NCBI RefSeq assembly: GCF_900111605.1
Contig: NZ_FOIA01000004.1
Coordinates: 1-64,000, forward strand
Length of the DNA stretch: 64,000 bases
Reading direction: 5' to 3'
Origin: Nitrosomonas marina
GTDB lineage: Bacteria > Pseudomonadota > Gammaproteobacteria > Burkholderiales > Nitrosomonadaceae
In this document: positions 1 to 8,824 of the stretch, piece after piece
How the letters are laid out: each line of letters opens with the position of its first letter
Position numbering within the stretch: position 1 is the stretch's first letter
The notes under the pieces: generated by a model
The model's input: only the letters and a program-made list of their open reading frames with translations
The model's database searches: none
Told to the model about the DNA's origin: nothing
Made by a program: the position numbers and the translations under genes

Positions 1-156
1 GATAAAAACTTATACCAATATCGACATTTAGTGGAAAATGCATTCTTACATCTGAAGCGTTGGAGAGGCATTGCAACACGATACGCAAAGAATGCCGCAT
101 CGTTTCTGGCGGCTGTCCATATACGGTGCATCGCTATTTGGGCTAGTATCTTATGA
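1..156 (+). mobile_element. IS5-type transposase, C-terminal fragment
   Basis: The first 51 codons are open from the window edge to a TGA at 154-156. They encode the C-terminal end of a DDE transposase of the IS5 family. The stretch VENAFLHLKRWRGIATRYAK, followed by an Ala-rich helix and a hydrophobic tail, is the conserved last part containing the catalytic Glu (residue 12 of the visible part). The rest of the element lies outside the window, so it cannot be judged whether the copy is intact. I did not recognise the terminal inverted repeat in the roughly 30 bases after the stop. Its position just upstream of the RTX operon marks a junction with accessory DNA. Confidence 0.75.
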
Positions 157-600
157 CGACACTATCTAGGATCGTAAAAAAAATTAGAAAGAAGCTTTGC
201 TACTGCTATTGTTCGTAAAATTTGCTGGTTTAAGAACTGTGCCTGTAAATCTTGTGAAGAATAGGCCTGTGAAATTAGATGCTAACCATAACCAAGCAAG
301 CGGTATTTACGATTATTTTTTTATAGCAAATAAATTTATATATTGCAGCAAAACTATCATTCTTGAAACAGCTGCTTAGCGTAATGCAGCCGCCTTCCAG
401 TTACAAAATCTCAAATTAACCTACAGTTCTGGTGCTGATTTAAAAAAATGTATGAAAATCGACAAGCTCGTTCATGAATCGATTGGATCATTTGGTTTAT
501 CAATGAAAGTAATAATAAGTATCGATTCAATATAATTAGGTTATATGATTTATGCATTGTTTCTATTCTGGGTTGTAACAACTTAAATGGAGAACCACAA
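157..600. other. Intergenic region upstream of the RTX operon
   Basis: This AT-rich stretch lies between the IS fragment and the first gene of the RTX operon. It holds a 60-codon open frame (197-379) with no recognisable product and no clear ribosome site, which I do not call. It also holds an inverted repeat with 8-base arms, GAATCGAT at 476-483 and ATCGATTC at 521-528, separated by 37 bases. The repeat could be an operator of the operon, but that is only suggested by its position. No confident promoter was found. Confidence 0.35.
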
Positions 601-864
601 ATGATAAACAGTCCATTTCTATTTTATTTGCCAATAATAATACTGGCGATGATATGCAAATATTTTTTAAAAAAAGGAGGAATTATCCTCAAAATGGATG
701 GTTTTCTCCCAAGAAAAACGGGCAATAGAGAAAAAGATAGTAAATGGGCATCGACCGTTTCAAATATTGTAGTTTTTGGTTCAATTATATTTTTAATTGA
801 TATGTGGATCAGATTTATACAAACGGAGGCAGCTAAAATACCCGCGCTTAGTGGAGGCGAGTAA
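601..864 (+). CDS. Small two-helix membrane protein upstream of RTX gene
   Basis: This 87-residue protein of unknown family has two predicted membrane segments, at about residues 5-23 and 50-70, with a basic, polar stretch between them (KTGNREKDSKW). The ATG at 601 is preceded by GGAGA at 589-593, a good ribosome site. A second in-frame ATG at 694 also has a GGAGG (676-680), but at a longer distance. The stop codon (862-864) directly abuts the GTG start of the RTX gene, whose ribosome site lies inside this gene's last codons, so the two are very likely co-transcribed and translationally coupled. A role in secretion or anchoring of the RTX protein is plausible by position only; I recognise no homologue. 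Confidence 0.7.
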   Translation: MINSPFLFYLPIIILAMICKYFLKKGGIILKMDGFLPRKTGNREKDSKWASTVSNIVVFGSIIFLIDMWIRFIQTEAAKIPALSGGE

Positions 865-3800
865 GTGGCAAAATATACACCGCAACAAGTTGCAGATTTA
901 GCTCGGCCCATAGCAAGTAAAATTGACGAAGCTATTCAAAATGGAGGTGAAGCTACTTCAGTCGCTGTTGCGACGGAGCAAATGACAAGAGAAGGCGCGC
1001 CTTCTCTTTCTCTTGGCACTATGTCAGCAGTAACAGTCATCGCTTCCTACGTTGTGAATATTGCTGGAAACGAGGCTGCCAGTGGAGCAATGGGAGCAAT
1101 TGCTAGGCAGCTTGCTGGCGTAAATATTTTTGTAGAATTTCTTGATTTAGAGTTTGATTGGGATGATGTGGCTGCATTATCGACAGCTGTTGGAGCCAAC
1201 TTATTATCGAACCCATCACCTGATCCTGTAACAAAAAAATTGGGCATAGCATTTTTATTTTATGGCGAAACAATACCTTTCTGGAATTGGATTGGATTTA
1301 CATTTGGGGCTAATTTATTACGAAATTGGGATCCTCTTGGACTTTACGACGATATCAACACAAACTATAACCAATCTAAAAACTGGATGCCACCTCGCAC
1401 AGATCCACTGGTGCTCGATCTTGATAACGACGGTATCGAAACCATTGGCATTGGAAATACTGTGGTGGTCTTTGATCACGATGGCGACGGTATTAGAACC
1501 GGTACAGGCTGGGTTAAAAGTGATGACGGTTTCCTGGTACTTGATCGTAATGAAAATGGTACGATCGATACCGGTGCGGAATTGTTCGGGGTTGATACGG
1601 TAAAAACCAGTGGCGCATTGGCGACTGACGGATTCGATGCGTTGGGCGATCTGGATTCAAATGCTGATGGAGTGTTTGGTGCGAGCGATGAAGCGTTTGC
1701 ATTGGTTCAGGTTTGGCGCGATTTCAACCAGAACGGGATTTCAGCCGCTAAAGAATTGTTTTCCCTGGCAGAACTCGGCATTGTCAGTATCGACCTGAAT
1801 GCCACCAACCAGAATGTTAACTTCGGCAACGGCAATGTGCAAACGGCAGCAGCAGCGCATTTAACCGTCGATGGCGAGGGGCAGACGGGCAATCTGGATT
1901 TGGCGAACAATTCGTTTTACCGTGAATTTACCATCAGTATTCCGTTGACCGAAGAAGCTAAAAATCTGCCCGATAGCAAAGCATCCGGCTTAGTACGCGA
2001 TTTGCGTGAGGCAGTCAGTCTGTCGCCAGCTTTGGCAAGTGTGTTGACAAACTATGCCAGTCAAAGCAGTCTTGCTGGCCAACGGGCCTTACTTGATGAT
2101 TTGTTATCCGCCTGGGCGCAGACGTCTACGATGAAAACCAGCATCGAGCAGGCCGCCGACCAGAATTTTTTATTGTTATACCTGGTGCCCGGTCAGTCGT
2201 GGTCGGATCATGATGCGCACCTGGCTTACTGGAACACCACGGACACCGCATTTCTGGATTCGCTCAGCGCTGAAGCGCGCACTGAATACCAACAGATGTT
2301 GCAACAACAGCAAGAGATTGTTGAGATTATCAGTATTCTGGAGCGATTTAACGGCACACCTTTCGTGACTGTCGATGCTGACAAGGTGACATTGGGTAAT
2401 GGATTCAGCAATACGGTCAATCCGGTACCCGGCATGCTGGGAACGAAAAGATTCTATGTTACCTTGTCAACCCAGCAGATCGAGTTTATGCAACAAAGCT
2501 ATGAATTATTGAAAGAATCTGTCTATGGCAGCTTGATTCTGCAAACGCGGCTTTCACCATATCTGGATGAAATCGCGCTAAAAGTGAATGAATCATCCGA
2601 AGTTTACGTGGATTTTTCGGCGATGGATGCATTGCTGGACAGTCAAAAAGCGGCTGACCCTGCGGCTGCATTGGCTGATTTGATCGAACTGAATAAATAT
2701 GCCGGTGAAATATTGCAGGATAAGGGTTGGAACGGTCTGGATTTGTTGAGAGACTGGATTGATGCGGACGCTGCTGGTGAACAATCCAGTGCGATTCTGC
2801 AGGATCTGGGTGTGAGTATTATCTGGCACAATCAGATGACCAGTGCGAACGACGATATTGTTTTCAGTGAACCGGGCGATGCCAGCATATCCGGGTTTAT
2901 CGGTAATGATATTCTGAACGGCGGTGCCGGTAACGACAATTTAAGCGGCAGTAGCGGGGACGATATCCTGTTTGGTGGAGACGGCCGTGATTTACTGGTG
3001 GGTGGTAACGGTGATGACATCCTGCGCGGTGGCGGTGGAAAAAACGATCATTTGCGCGGCGACCGTGGTAACGACACGTATCTCTTTGCACCGGGCGACG
3101 GCGATATATCCATTAATAATAATTATGGGGACGATAACCATGATGTATTACGTTTTTTGGGAGGTATAACACCGGAAAACGTCTCAGCGGCGCGTAACCT
3201 AAACAGTCTGGATTTAATCGTAGAAACCACTGGAGAAGTAGTATCGATTTTTAATTACTTCTATGGTGATCTTGCCGGTACATATGTGCTGGACACTATC
3301 GAATTCAGAGACGGAACCAGTTGGGATATTTCAACGATTAGATCGCTGGTAATAGAAAGTACAACTGGTGACGACAATCTAACGGGATTCGAGACAGACG
3401 ATATTATTGACGGTTTAGCCGGGGATGACATCATTGCCGGAACCAGTGGTAACGATAACCTGAGTGGTGGTGATGGTAATGATTCATTAACTGGCGGTGA
3501 AGGCAACGACGTATTATCAGGTGGTGCTGGCAATGATGGTTTATATGGTGCTGACGGCAGTGACAATTTGGATGGCGGTGACGGCACCGATATGCTTTTT
3601 GGAGGTGCTGGCGATGATATCTTGCGCGGTGGCACCGGTGCTAATGATCATTTGAGGGGTGATGTAGGCAATGATACCTATCTGTACGCAGCAGGTGATG
3701 GTAACACTGCCATTAATAACCATGATAAGGGAGACAGTCATGATGTTCTACGGTTTATGGAAGGAATCACGCCGGCTGATGTAACGGTATCGCGCGATAC

Positions 3801-6672
3801 GTATAGTTTGTTATTGACAATACTGACAACCGGAGAACGAATCACAGTCACCAATTATTTTTATCTGGATACCAACAGTAGCTATATGCTGGATGCGATT
3901 GAATTCAGTGATGGTACCAGTTGGGATTCATCAACAGTTAAACAATTGGCGTTAACCGGTACGGATGGTAACGATACCATGTACGGATTTACTTCAGACG
4001 ACATTATTAATGGTCTGGGTGGTGAAGACACGATAAATGGCGGAGAAGGTAACGACACCATATATGGTGGTTTGGGAAACGACTATCTATATGGCGTTGG
4101 CGGAAACGATACACTCTTAGGCGGTGACGGTAGTGACTCAGTCCACGGGGGTATGGGTGACGATACTCTCAGTGGTGGTGCTGGTAGCAATGATATTTTA
4201 AGTGGTGATGAAGGTAACGATATTTACCTGTTCTCGGCTGGTGATGGCAATACTACCATCAGTAATTATAATACCGACACAAACAGCAATGACGTTTTGC
4301 GTTTTGGTACGGATATTAACCCTGATGACGTGCTGGTATCACGAGTCGGTCAAAATTTGTATCTGACGGTGCTAAGTACCGGTGAAATCATCACAGTACA
4401 ATATCATTTCTATGGTGATCAATACAAACTCAATTCAGTTGAGTTTATCGACGCAACTAGCTGGGACACTGAAGTCCTTGCATTTTTGGTGCTGACAGGT
4501 ACGGAAGGCGCGGACTATATCACCGGTTTTGCGACAGATGACACAATCAACGGTCTGGATGGTAACGACATATTACGCGGTGATGGTGGCAACGACGTTA
4601 TTAACGGTGGAGATGGTGCAGACCAAGTTTACGGTGGTGCCGGTGATGATACACTCAGCGGCAATTCTGGTAGTAATGACACATTAGATGGCGGCGCAGG
4701 CAATGATGTCTACCTGTTTGCGGCAGGTGATGGGAAGACAACCGTCAACAATTACGATACCGGTGCAAGCCGTCACGATGTGTTGCGATTTGATACCGGA
4801 ATTGGCCCAGGTATTGTACTGGTATCCCGATTTGGTAATGATCTGAAACTTTCTGTAGAAAGTACTAGTGAAATCATTACTGTAAAGAATCATTTCATCG
4901 CCGGCAACCAATACATGCTCAATGCCGTTGAATTCGCCGATGGTACCAGTTGGGATAGCACAGCCCTAGCGCTAATGGCACTGATGGGAACTGAAGGAAA
5001 TGACAGTATTATTGGTTTCGTTTCAGATGATACTATTAACGGTCTAGGCGGTAATGATACGTTGTATGGTGGGGACGGCAATGATGTAATTGACGGAGGT
5101 GATGGTGCGGACAGGCTCTATGGGAACTCAGGTGATGATATACTCAGCGGCGGTTCTGGCAGCAATGACTCGCTAGATGGTGGTGCAGGCAATGATACCT
5201 ACCTGTTTGCGGCAGGTGATGGTAATACCATGATCAGTAACTATGACACCGGTGCAAACAGCCAAGATATTTTGCGCTTTGATTCGGGTATTTCACCCGA
5301 TGATATTTTAGCGACCCGAACCGGGAGTTACGATCTTGCGCTAACGCTACAGAGTACTGGTGAGAAAATCACGGTTTCATACTTTTTCTACCTGGATACG
5401 GCGCATCCATCATACAGGCTGGATGTAATCGAATTTGCCGACGGCACCAGCTGGAATCCAGATGCCGTGATGCAAAAAGTGCTTCAGGGTACCGATGGTG
5501 TAGACGTCATTAACGGCTCTGCAGATGAAGATACGATAGATGGTTTGGGTGGGAATGATACGATCTATGGCAAAAGCGGTAATGATACTTTGTATGGCGG
5601 TACCGGAGATGATTACCTGAACGGTTATGACGGTAATGATATGCTTGAAGGTGGAAACGGTAACGATCGGCTTTATGGTGGTTCGGGTGACGATATTCTA
5701 AGTGGTGGCACGGGTAGTAGCGATACGCTGAACGGTGGTGCGGGTAATGATACCTACCTGTTTGCGGCAGGTGATGGTAATACCATGATCAGTAACTATG
5801 ACACCGGTGCAAACAGCCAAGATATTTTGCGCTTTGATTCGGGTATTTCACCCGATGATATTTTAGCGGCCCGAACCGGGAGTTACGATCTTGCGCTAAC
5901 GCTACAGAGTACTGGTGAGAAAATCACGGTTTCATACTTTTTCTACCTGGATACGGCGCATCCATCATACAGGCTGGATGTAATCGAATTTGCCGACGGC
6001 ACCAGCTGGAATCCAGATGCCGTGATGCAAAAAGTGCTTCAGGGTACCGATGGTGTAGACGTCATTAACGGCTTTGCAGATGAAGATACGATAGATGGTT
6101 TGGGTGGGAATGATACGATCTATGGCAAAAGCGGTAATGATACTTTGTATGGCGGTACCGGAGATGATTACCTGAACGGTTATGACGGTAATGATATGCT
6201 TGAAGGTGGAGAAGGGGCAGACCGACTGTACGGAAGCTCGGGTGATGATATTCTTAGCGGTGGTACGGGCAGCAATGATACGCTGGATGGTGGTGCGGGT
6301 AACGATACTTATGTCTTTGCAATGGGTGATGGCATAGATTCAATAAGCAATTATGATGCAAATGCGTTAAGTATCGATGTGCTTCAATTTGTCAATATAT
6401 CGTATGAAAATCTTTGGTTTAGCCGCAGTTCGAATGATCTGAAAATAAATGTGGTTGGTACAAATGATCAGATAACGATCAGCAACTGGTATTTTAACAA
6501 TTCATACAAATTGGATCAGATTTATGCTGGTTCAGCATCGCTGTCGAATGAAGAAGTTGATCAGCTAGTTTCTGCAATGTCATCATATTCTGCGCCGAGT
6601 GGTGAAGATGCGGTTATTTCACAGGATGTGATGGAGATATTACAATCTGTTTTTACAGAATTATGGCTGTAA
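865..6672 (+). CDS. Giant RTX calcium-binding protein with FrpC-like module
   Basis: This 1935-residue protein is probably exported by type I secretion. Residues about 1-175 are Ala/Gly-rich and partly hydrophobic. Residue 180 starts a block beginning DPLVLDLDNDGIETIG, followed by further Asp-rich EF-hand-like loops (FDHDGDGIRTG, LDRNENGTID). This is the arrangement of the Neisseria FrpC self-processing module, which cleaves its own Asp-Pro bond. A helical region follows to about 670. Residues about 675-1815 are RTX nonapeptides (GGxGNDxxx) in seven larger modules, each with a GNDTYLFAAGDG-type motif. The last ~50 residues, ending in a hydrophobic FTELWL, fit a C-terminal secretion signal. 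The GTG start is chosen because it abuts the upstream stop and has GGAGG at 853-857. No ABC exporter or HlyD-like gene is in the window. Its role (adhesin, toxin-like protein or surface-layer component) cannot be told. Confidence 0.85.
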   Translation: MAKYTPQQVADLARPIASKIDEAIQNGGEATSVAVATEQMTREGAPSLSLGTMSAVTVIASYVVNIAGNEAASGAMGAIARQLAGVNIFVEFLDLEFDWDDVAALSTAVGANLLSNPSPDPVTKKLGIAFLFYGETIPFWNWIGFTFGANLLRNWDPLGLYDDINTNYNQSKNWMPPRTDPLVLDLDNDGIETIGIGNTVVVFDHDGDGIRTGTGWVKSDDGFLVLDRNENGTIDTGAELFGVDTVKTSGALATDGFDALGDLDSNADGVFGASDEAFALVQVWRDFNQNGISAAKELFSLAELGIVSIDLNATNQNVNFGNGNVQTAAAAHLTVDGEGQTGNLDLANNSFYREFTISIPLTEEAKNLPDSKASGLVRDLREAVSLSPALASVLTNYASQSSLAGQRALLDDLLSAWAQTSTMKTSIEQAADQNFLLLYLVPGQSWSDHDAHLAYWNTTDTAFLDSLSAEARTEYQQMLQQQQEIVEIISILERFNGTPFVTVDADKVTLGNGFSNTVNPVPGMLGTKRFYVTLSTQQIEFMQQSYELLKESVYGSLILQTRLSPYLDEIALKVNESSEVYVDFSAMDALLDSQKAADPAAALADLIELNKYAGEILQDKGWNGLDLLRDWIDADAAGEQSSAILQDLGVSIIWHNQMTSANDDIVFSEPGDASISGFIGNDILNGGAGNDNLSGSSGDDILFGGDGRDLLVGGNGDDILRGGGGKNDHLRGDRGNDTYLFAPGDGDISINNNYGDDNHDVLRFLGGITPENVSAARNLNSLDLIVETTGEVVSIFNYFYGDLAGTYVLDTIEFRDGTSWDISTIRSLVIESTTGDDNLTGFETDDIIDGLAGDDIIAGTSGNDNLSGGDGNDSLTGGEGNDVLSGGAGNDGLYGADGSDNLDGGDGTDMLFGGAGDDILRGGTGANDHLRGDVGNDTYLYAAGDGNTAINNHDKGDSHDVLRFMEGITPADVTVSRDTYSLLLTILTTGERITVTNYFYLDTNSSYMLDAIEFSDGTSWDSSTVKQLALTGTDGNDTMYGFTSDDIINGLGGEDTINGGEGNDTIYGGLGNDYLYGVGGNDTLLGGDGSDSVHGGMGDDTLSGGAGSNDILSGDEGNDIYLFSAGDGNTTISNYNTDTNSNDVLRFGTDINPDDVLVSRVGQNLYLTVLSTGEIITVQYHFYGDQYKLNSVEFIDATSWDTEVLAFLVLTGTEGADYITGFATDDTINGLDGNDILRGDGGNDVINGGDGADQVYGGAGDDTLSGNSGSNDTLDGGAGNDVYLFAAGDGKTTVNNYDTGASRHDVLRFDTGIGPGIVLVSRFGNDLKLSVESTSEIITVKNHFIAGNQYMLNAVEFADGTSWDSTALALMALMGTEGNDSIIGFVSDDTINGLGGNDTLYGGDGNDVIDGGDGADRLYGNSGDDILSGGSGSNDSLDGGAGNDTYLFAAGDGNTMISNYDTGANSQDILRFDSGISPDDILATRTGSYDLALTLQSTGEKITVSYFFYLDTAHPSYRLDVIEFADGTSWNPDAVMQKVLQGTDGVDVINGSADEDTIDGLGGNDTIYGKSGNDTLYGGTGDDYLNGYDGNDMLEGGNGNDRLYGGSGDDILSGGTGSSDTLNGGAGNDTYLFAAGDGNTMISNYDTGANSQDILRFDSGISPDDILAARTGSYDLALTLQSTGEKITVSYFFYLDTAHPSYRLDVIEFADGTSWNPDAVMQKVLQGTDGVDVINGFADEDTIDGLGGNDTIYGKSGNDTLYGGTGDDYLNGYDGNDMLEGGEGADRLYGSSGDDILSGGTGSNDTLDGGAGNDTYVFAMGDGIDSISNYDANALSIDVLQFVNISYENLWFSRSSNDLKINVVGTNDQITISNWYFNNSYKLDQIYAGSASLSNEEVDQLVSAMSSYSAPSGEDAVISQDVMEILQSVFTELWL
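5191..6210 (+). repeat. 555-bp tandem duplication inside the RTX gene
   Basis: Bases 5191-5655 recur at 5746-6210 with an offset of exactly 555 bp (185 codons). Reading both copies side by side I saw only two mismatches over 465 bp: one turns a Thr codon into Ala (ACC to GCC, near 5333/5888) and one turns Ser into Phe (near 5519/6074). The other RTX modules are clearly diverged from these and from each other (spacings 601, 546, 486 and 489 bp). This pair is therefore a recent in-frame duplication or a gene-conversion product. Confidence 0.9.
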
Positions 6673-7048
6673 TCAGTAATTAAGTTTAATTGAAATCGAG
6701 CTGAGATTTCTGTTATCGGATAAAATATAAAATTTTGTATTGTAATATCTTGTTGTGTAGGTTGTAGATGTCGGTTTGAAGTTGATAGTCATCTGCCCCC
6801 TCCTTCCAGACTGTAGCCGGAAGGGTTATAGTTAATGGTTTGAGACAATCTTATCGATAGAAGACGAGATGAGATTTCCAGGATAAACTTGCAATCAAAC
6901 AACAGTTATATAGTGATTATTGATGATCAGGATAGAGTTGTGTGCACTGTAGGCAGGATGCCAACCGATTGGCCGAGACTTTTATAGCCATGACCTCTTA
7001 TAACCGTAATGCTTGGACTGCAGACTAATCTGGTCAGAATTAAAAATT
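6673..7048. other. Intergenic region between RTX gene and pyk 3' ends
   Basis: This 376-bp convergent spacer contains no gene that I can support. CCTTCC and GGAAGG (around 6800-6825) could form a weak 6-bp hairpin with an 11-base loop, but no T-run follows, so I do not call a terminator. No terminator was recognised for pyk on the minus strand either. Confidence 0.4.
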
Positions 7049-8488
7049 TTATACTTTCAGTACGCGAATAAGGTCGGTACCACCGACTCGATGTTGAGTG
7101 CCTGCTGTTACGACAACGACATCTCCTGCTTTGATGTAACCCAGCTTCTTGGCCCGGTTTATTGCAAAATCCAGTTTGGCGCTGTCGTCACTGCCTTCCT
7201 CGCAGAGCAGCGGGATAACGCCCCAGTTCATGGATAGGCGTCGCGCTACAAGGGGAGAATAGGTTACTGCCAGGATCGGGCAGGCAGGGCGGTTTTTGGA
7301 AATCAGGCGGGATGTCAGTCCGGTTTCAGTAAGGCTGAAAATAGCAACAGCCTGGAGCTTTTCAGCCATGTTTACCGCTGACTGGCTGACTACCTCTGGA
7401 ATAATATTCACCGGATCCATACGGGTTTTTTGCAAATACCCATATTCATTCAGTGATGCTTCTGCTCGCTGGGCGAGAATCGACATGGTCCGTACCGCTT
7501 CTACCGGAAATTTGCCTATCGCGGTCTCTCCGGAGAGCATGACTGCTGATGTGCCGTCAAGAATCGCATTGGCCACATCGCTGGCTTCGGCGCGGGTTGG
7601 TTTGGGATTGCGTTCCATGGAGGCCAGCATCTCGGTGGCGGTTATCACCGGCTTTCCATTCATTACTGTGGTACGGATGATTTTTTTCTGGAATCCGGGT
7701 ACTTCTGCGAGCGGCAACTCAACACCGAGATCACCACGTGCCACCATTACACCATCTGCTGCTTTTACGATGTCCTCAAGGTGCTTGATACCTGCTTTGT
7801 TTTCGATTTTTGCAATGATCGGTGTGCGACGATCAGTTTCCAGAAAAATATCCCGAATACGATGGATATCCTCCGCACTTTGTACAAAAGATGCAGCCAG
7901 GTAGTCTACATCATTGTCAGCTGCAAAATTAATTTCCCGTACAATATCATCCCTGAATTCGGGACTTACTGCACTGACAGCCAATTCAGTGTCTGGTAGA
8001 TTGACGCTTTTGTTTTCCTTTAAAACGCCGCCATGGATGATCTGGCAGATAATTTCGTTATCCACGATGGATGTTACTTCAAGCTCGATCGCTCCATCGT
8101 CTATCAGAATTGGAATGCCGGATTTTACCTCTCTTGGCAGGTTTCTATAGGTTACGGAGACGCCCTTATCGGTACCGATACGTCCATCGGTGTACAAGAT
8201 AAATTTTGCACCGCGCACAAGTTCTGCCGAGTTGTTTTCAAGCTTCCCGGTTCGAATTTCGATTCCTCGAGTGTCGACCATTATGGCCAGATGTACTCCC
8301 ATCTCACTGGCAGTATCTCGAATCCGATCCAGTCTGGCCTGATGTTCTTCGATAGAGCCATGGGACAGATTCAGACGGGCGACATTCATGCCCGCAGCAA
8401 TCATTTTCTTCAGAATATCGGGAGAGTCACAGGCCGGGCCGATGGTTGCAACGATTTTGGTTTTACGCAGGCTGTTCAGATTATTCAT
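7049..8488 (-). CDS. pyk: Pyruvate kinase
   Basis: This 479-residue protein, normal length for the family, transfers phosphate from phosphoenolpyruvate to ADP in the last step of glycolysis. The N-terminus has KTKIVATIGPA and NLSHG (residues 40-44). The barrel has IAKIENKAG, the Mg2+/substrate-binding GDLGVELP, and the signature ITATEMLASM. The PTRAEASDVANAILDGTSAV and MLSGETA motifs follow, and the C-terminal allosteric domain is complete. The usual DTKGPEIR motif reads DTRGIEIR here, a small deviation. In autotrophic nitrifiers the enzyme links the lower carbon pathway to pyruvate. It stands alone; the patatin gene upstream on the same strand ends 336 bp away. Confidence 0.96.
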   Translation of the reverse strand: MNNLNSLRKTKIVATIGPACDSPDILKKMIAAGMNVARLNLSHGSIEEHQARLDRIRDTASEMGVHLAIMVDTRGIEIRTGKLENNSAELVRGAKFILYTDGRIGTDKGVSVTYRNLPREVKSGIPILIDDGAIELEVTSIVDNEIICQIIHGGVLKENKSVNLPDTELAVSAVSPEFRDDIVREINFAADNDVDYLAASFVQSAEDIHRIRDIFLETDRRTPIIAKIENKAGIKHLEDIVKAADGVMVARGDLGVELPLAEVPGFQKKIIRTTVMNGKPVITATEMLASMERNPKPTRAEASDVANAILDGTSAVMLSGETAIGKFPVEAVRTMSILAQRAEASLNEYGYLQKTRMDPVNIIPEVVSQSAVNMAEKLQAVAIFSLTETGLTSRLISKNRPACPILAVTYSPLVARRLSMNWGVIPLLCEEGSDDSAKLDFAINRAKKLGYIKAGDVVVVTAGTQHRVGGTDLIRVLKV

Positions 8489-8824
8489 TGAGTATTGTTT
8501 TAAGACGTCATCTTGTCAAAAGGTAACGAATGGCTTGATAGATAATTAAATTATAAACTAATCGCGGCCACAAATTAACGTCTAAACATGTTGTATATAT
8601 GTTTGAAACAATTGATTGTGCAAGCGTGTTCAGTATTTGTAGCTTTTTCTGTAGACGGCGGATTAGAATCAGTCTCAATAGCATCCTTTAAGCTCAAAAA
8701 GAATCAACAGTCTCAGGGTGTGTTGTCGCCGCTCATTCCTCTTTTGGCAGAGCTGAGAATGGCTGTGGAATTGTGGTTCACGGGCTGATTCAAAGTGGGC
8801 TGATTCAAAGGGTCTGGCAGTTCC
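8489..8824. other. Intergenic region upstream of pyk
   Basis: This spacer lies between the patatin stop and the pyk start. It holds a possible pyk promoter (8550-8578, minus strand) and a short direct repeat, GGGCTGATTCAAAG, at 8782-8795 and again at 8797-8810. A 66-codon plus-strand frame (8588-8788) has no recognisable product and lies in the likely pyk promoter region, so I do not call it. Confidence 0.4.
8550..8578 (-). promoter_or_regulatory. Possible sigma-70 promoter of pyk
   Basis: On the minus strand a perfect TATAAT (8555-8550) is preceded, at a 17-base spacing, by TTAATT (8578-8573), which matches the -35 consensus at only three positions. It lies about 60 bases upstream of the pyk start, a reasonable distance. 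The weak -35 keeps confidence low. Confidence 0.35.

Noticed and set aside
197-379. 60-codon plus-strand frame upstream of the RTX operon
   Set aside because: No ribosome site, no recognisable family, AT-rich composition; probably chance.
2832-6300. Regular short repeats that look like an array, and many open frames on the other strand
   Set aside because: The periodicity comes from RTX nonapeptide codons (GGxGNDxxx), not from a CRISPR; there are no fixed-length spacers. The opposite-strand frames are shadows of this coding sequence.
8588-8788. 66-codon plus-strand frame in the pyk upstream region
   Set aside because: Overlaps the likely pyk promoter region and has no family resemblance.
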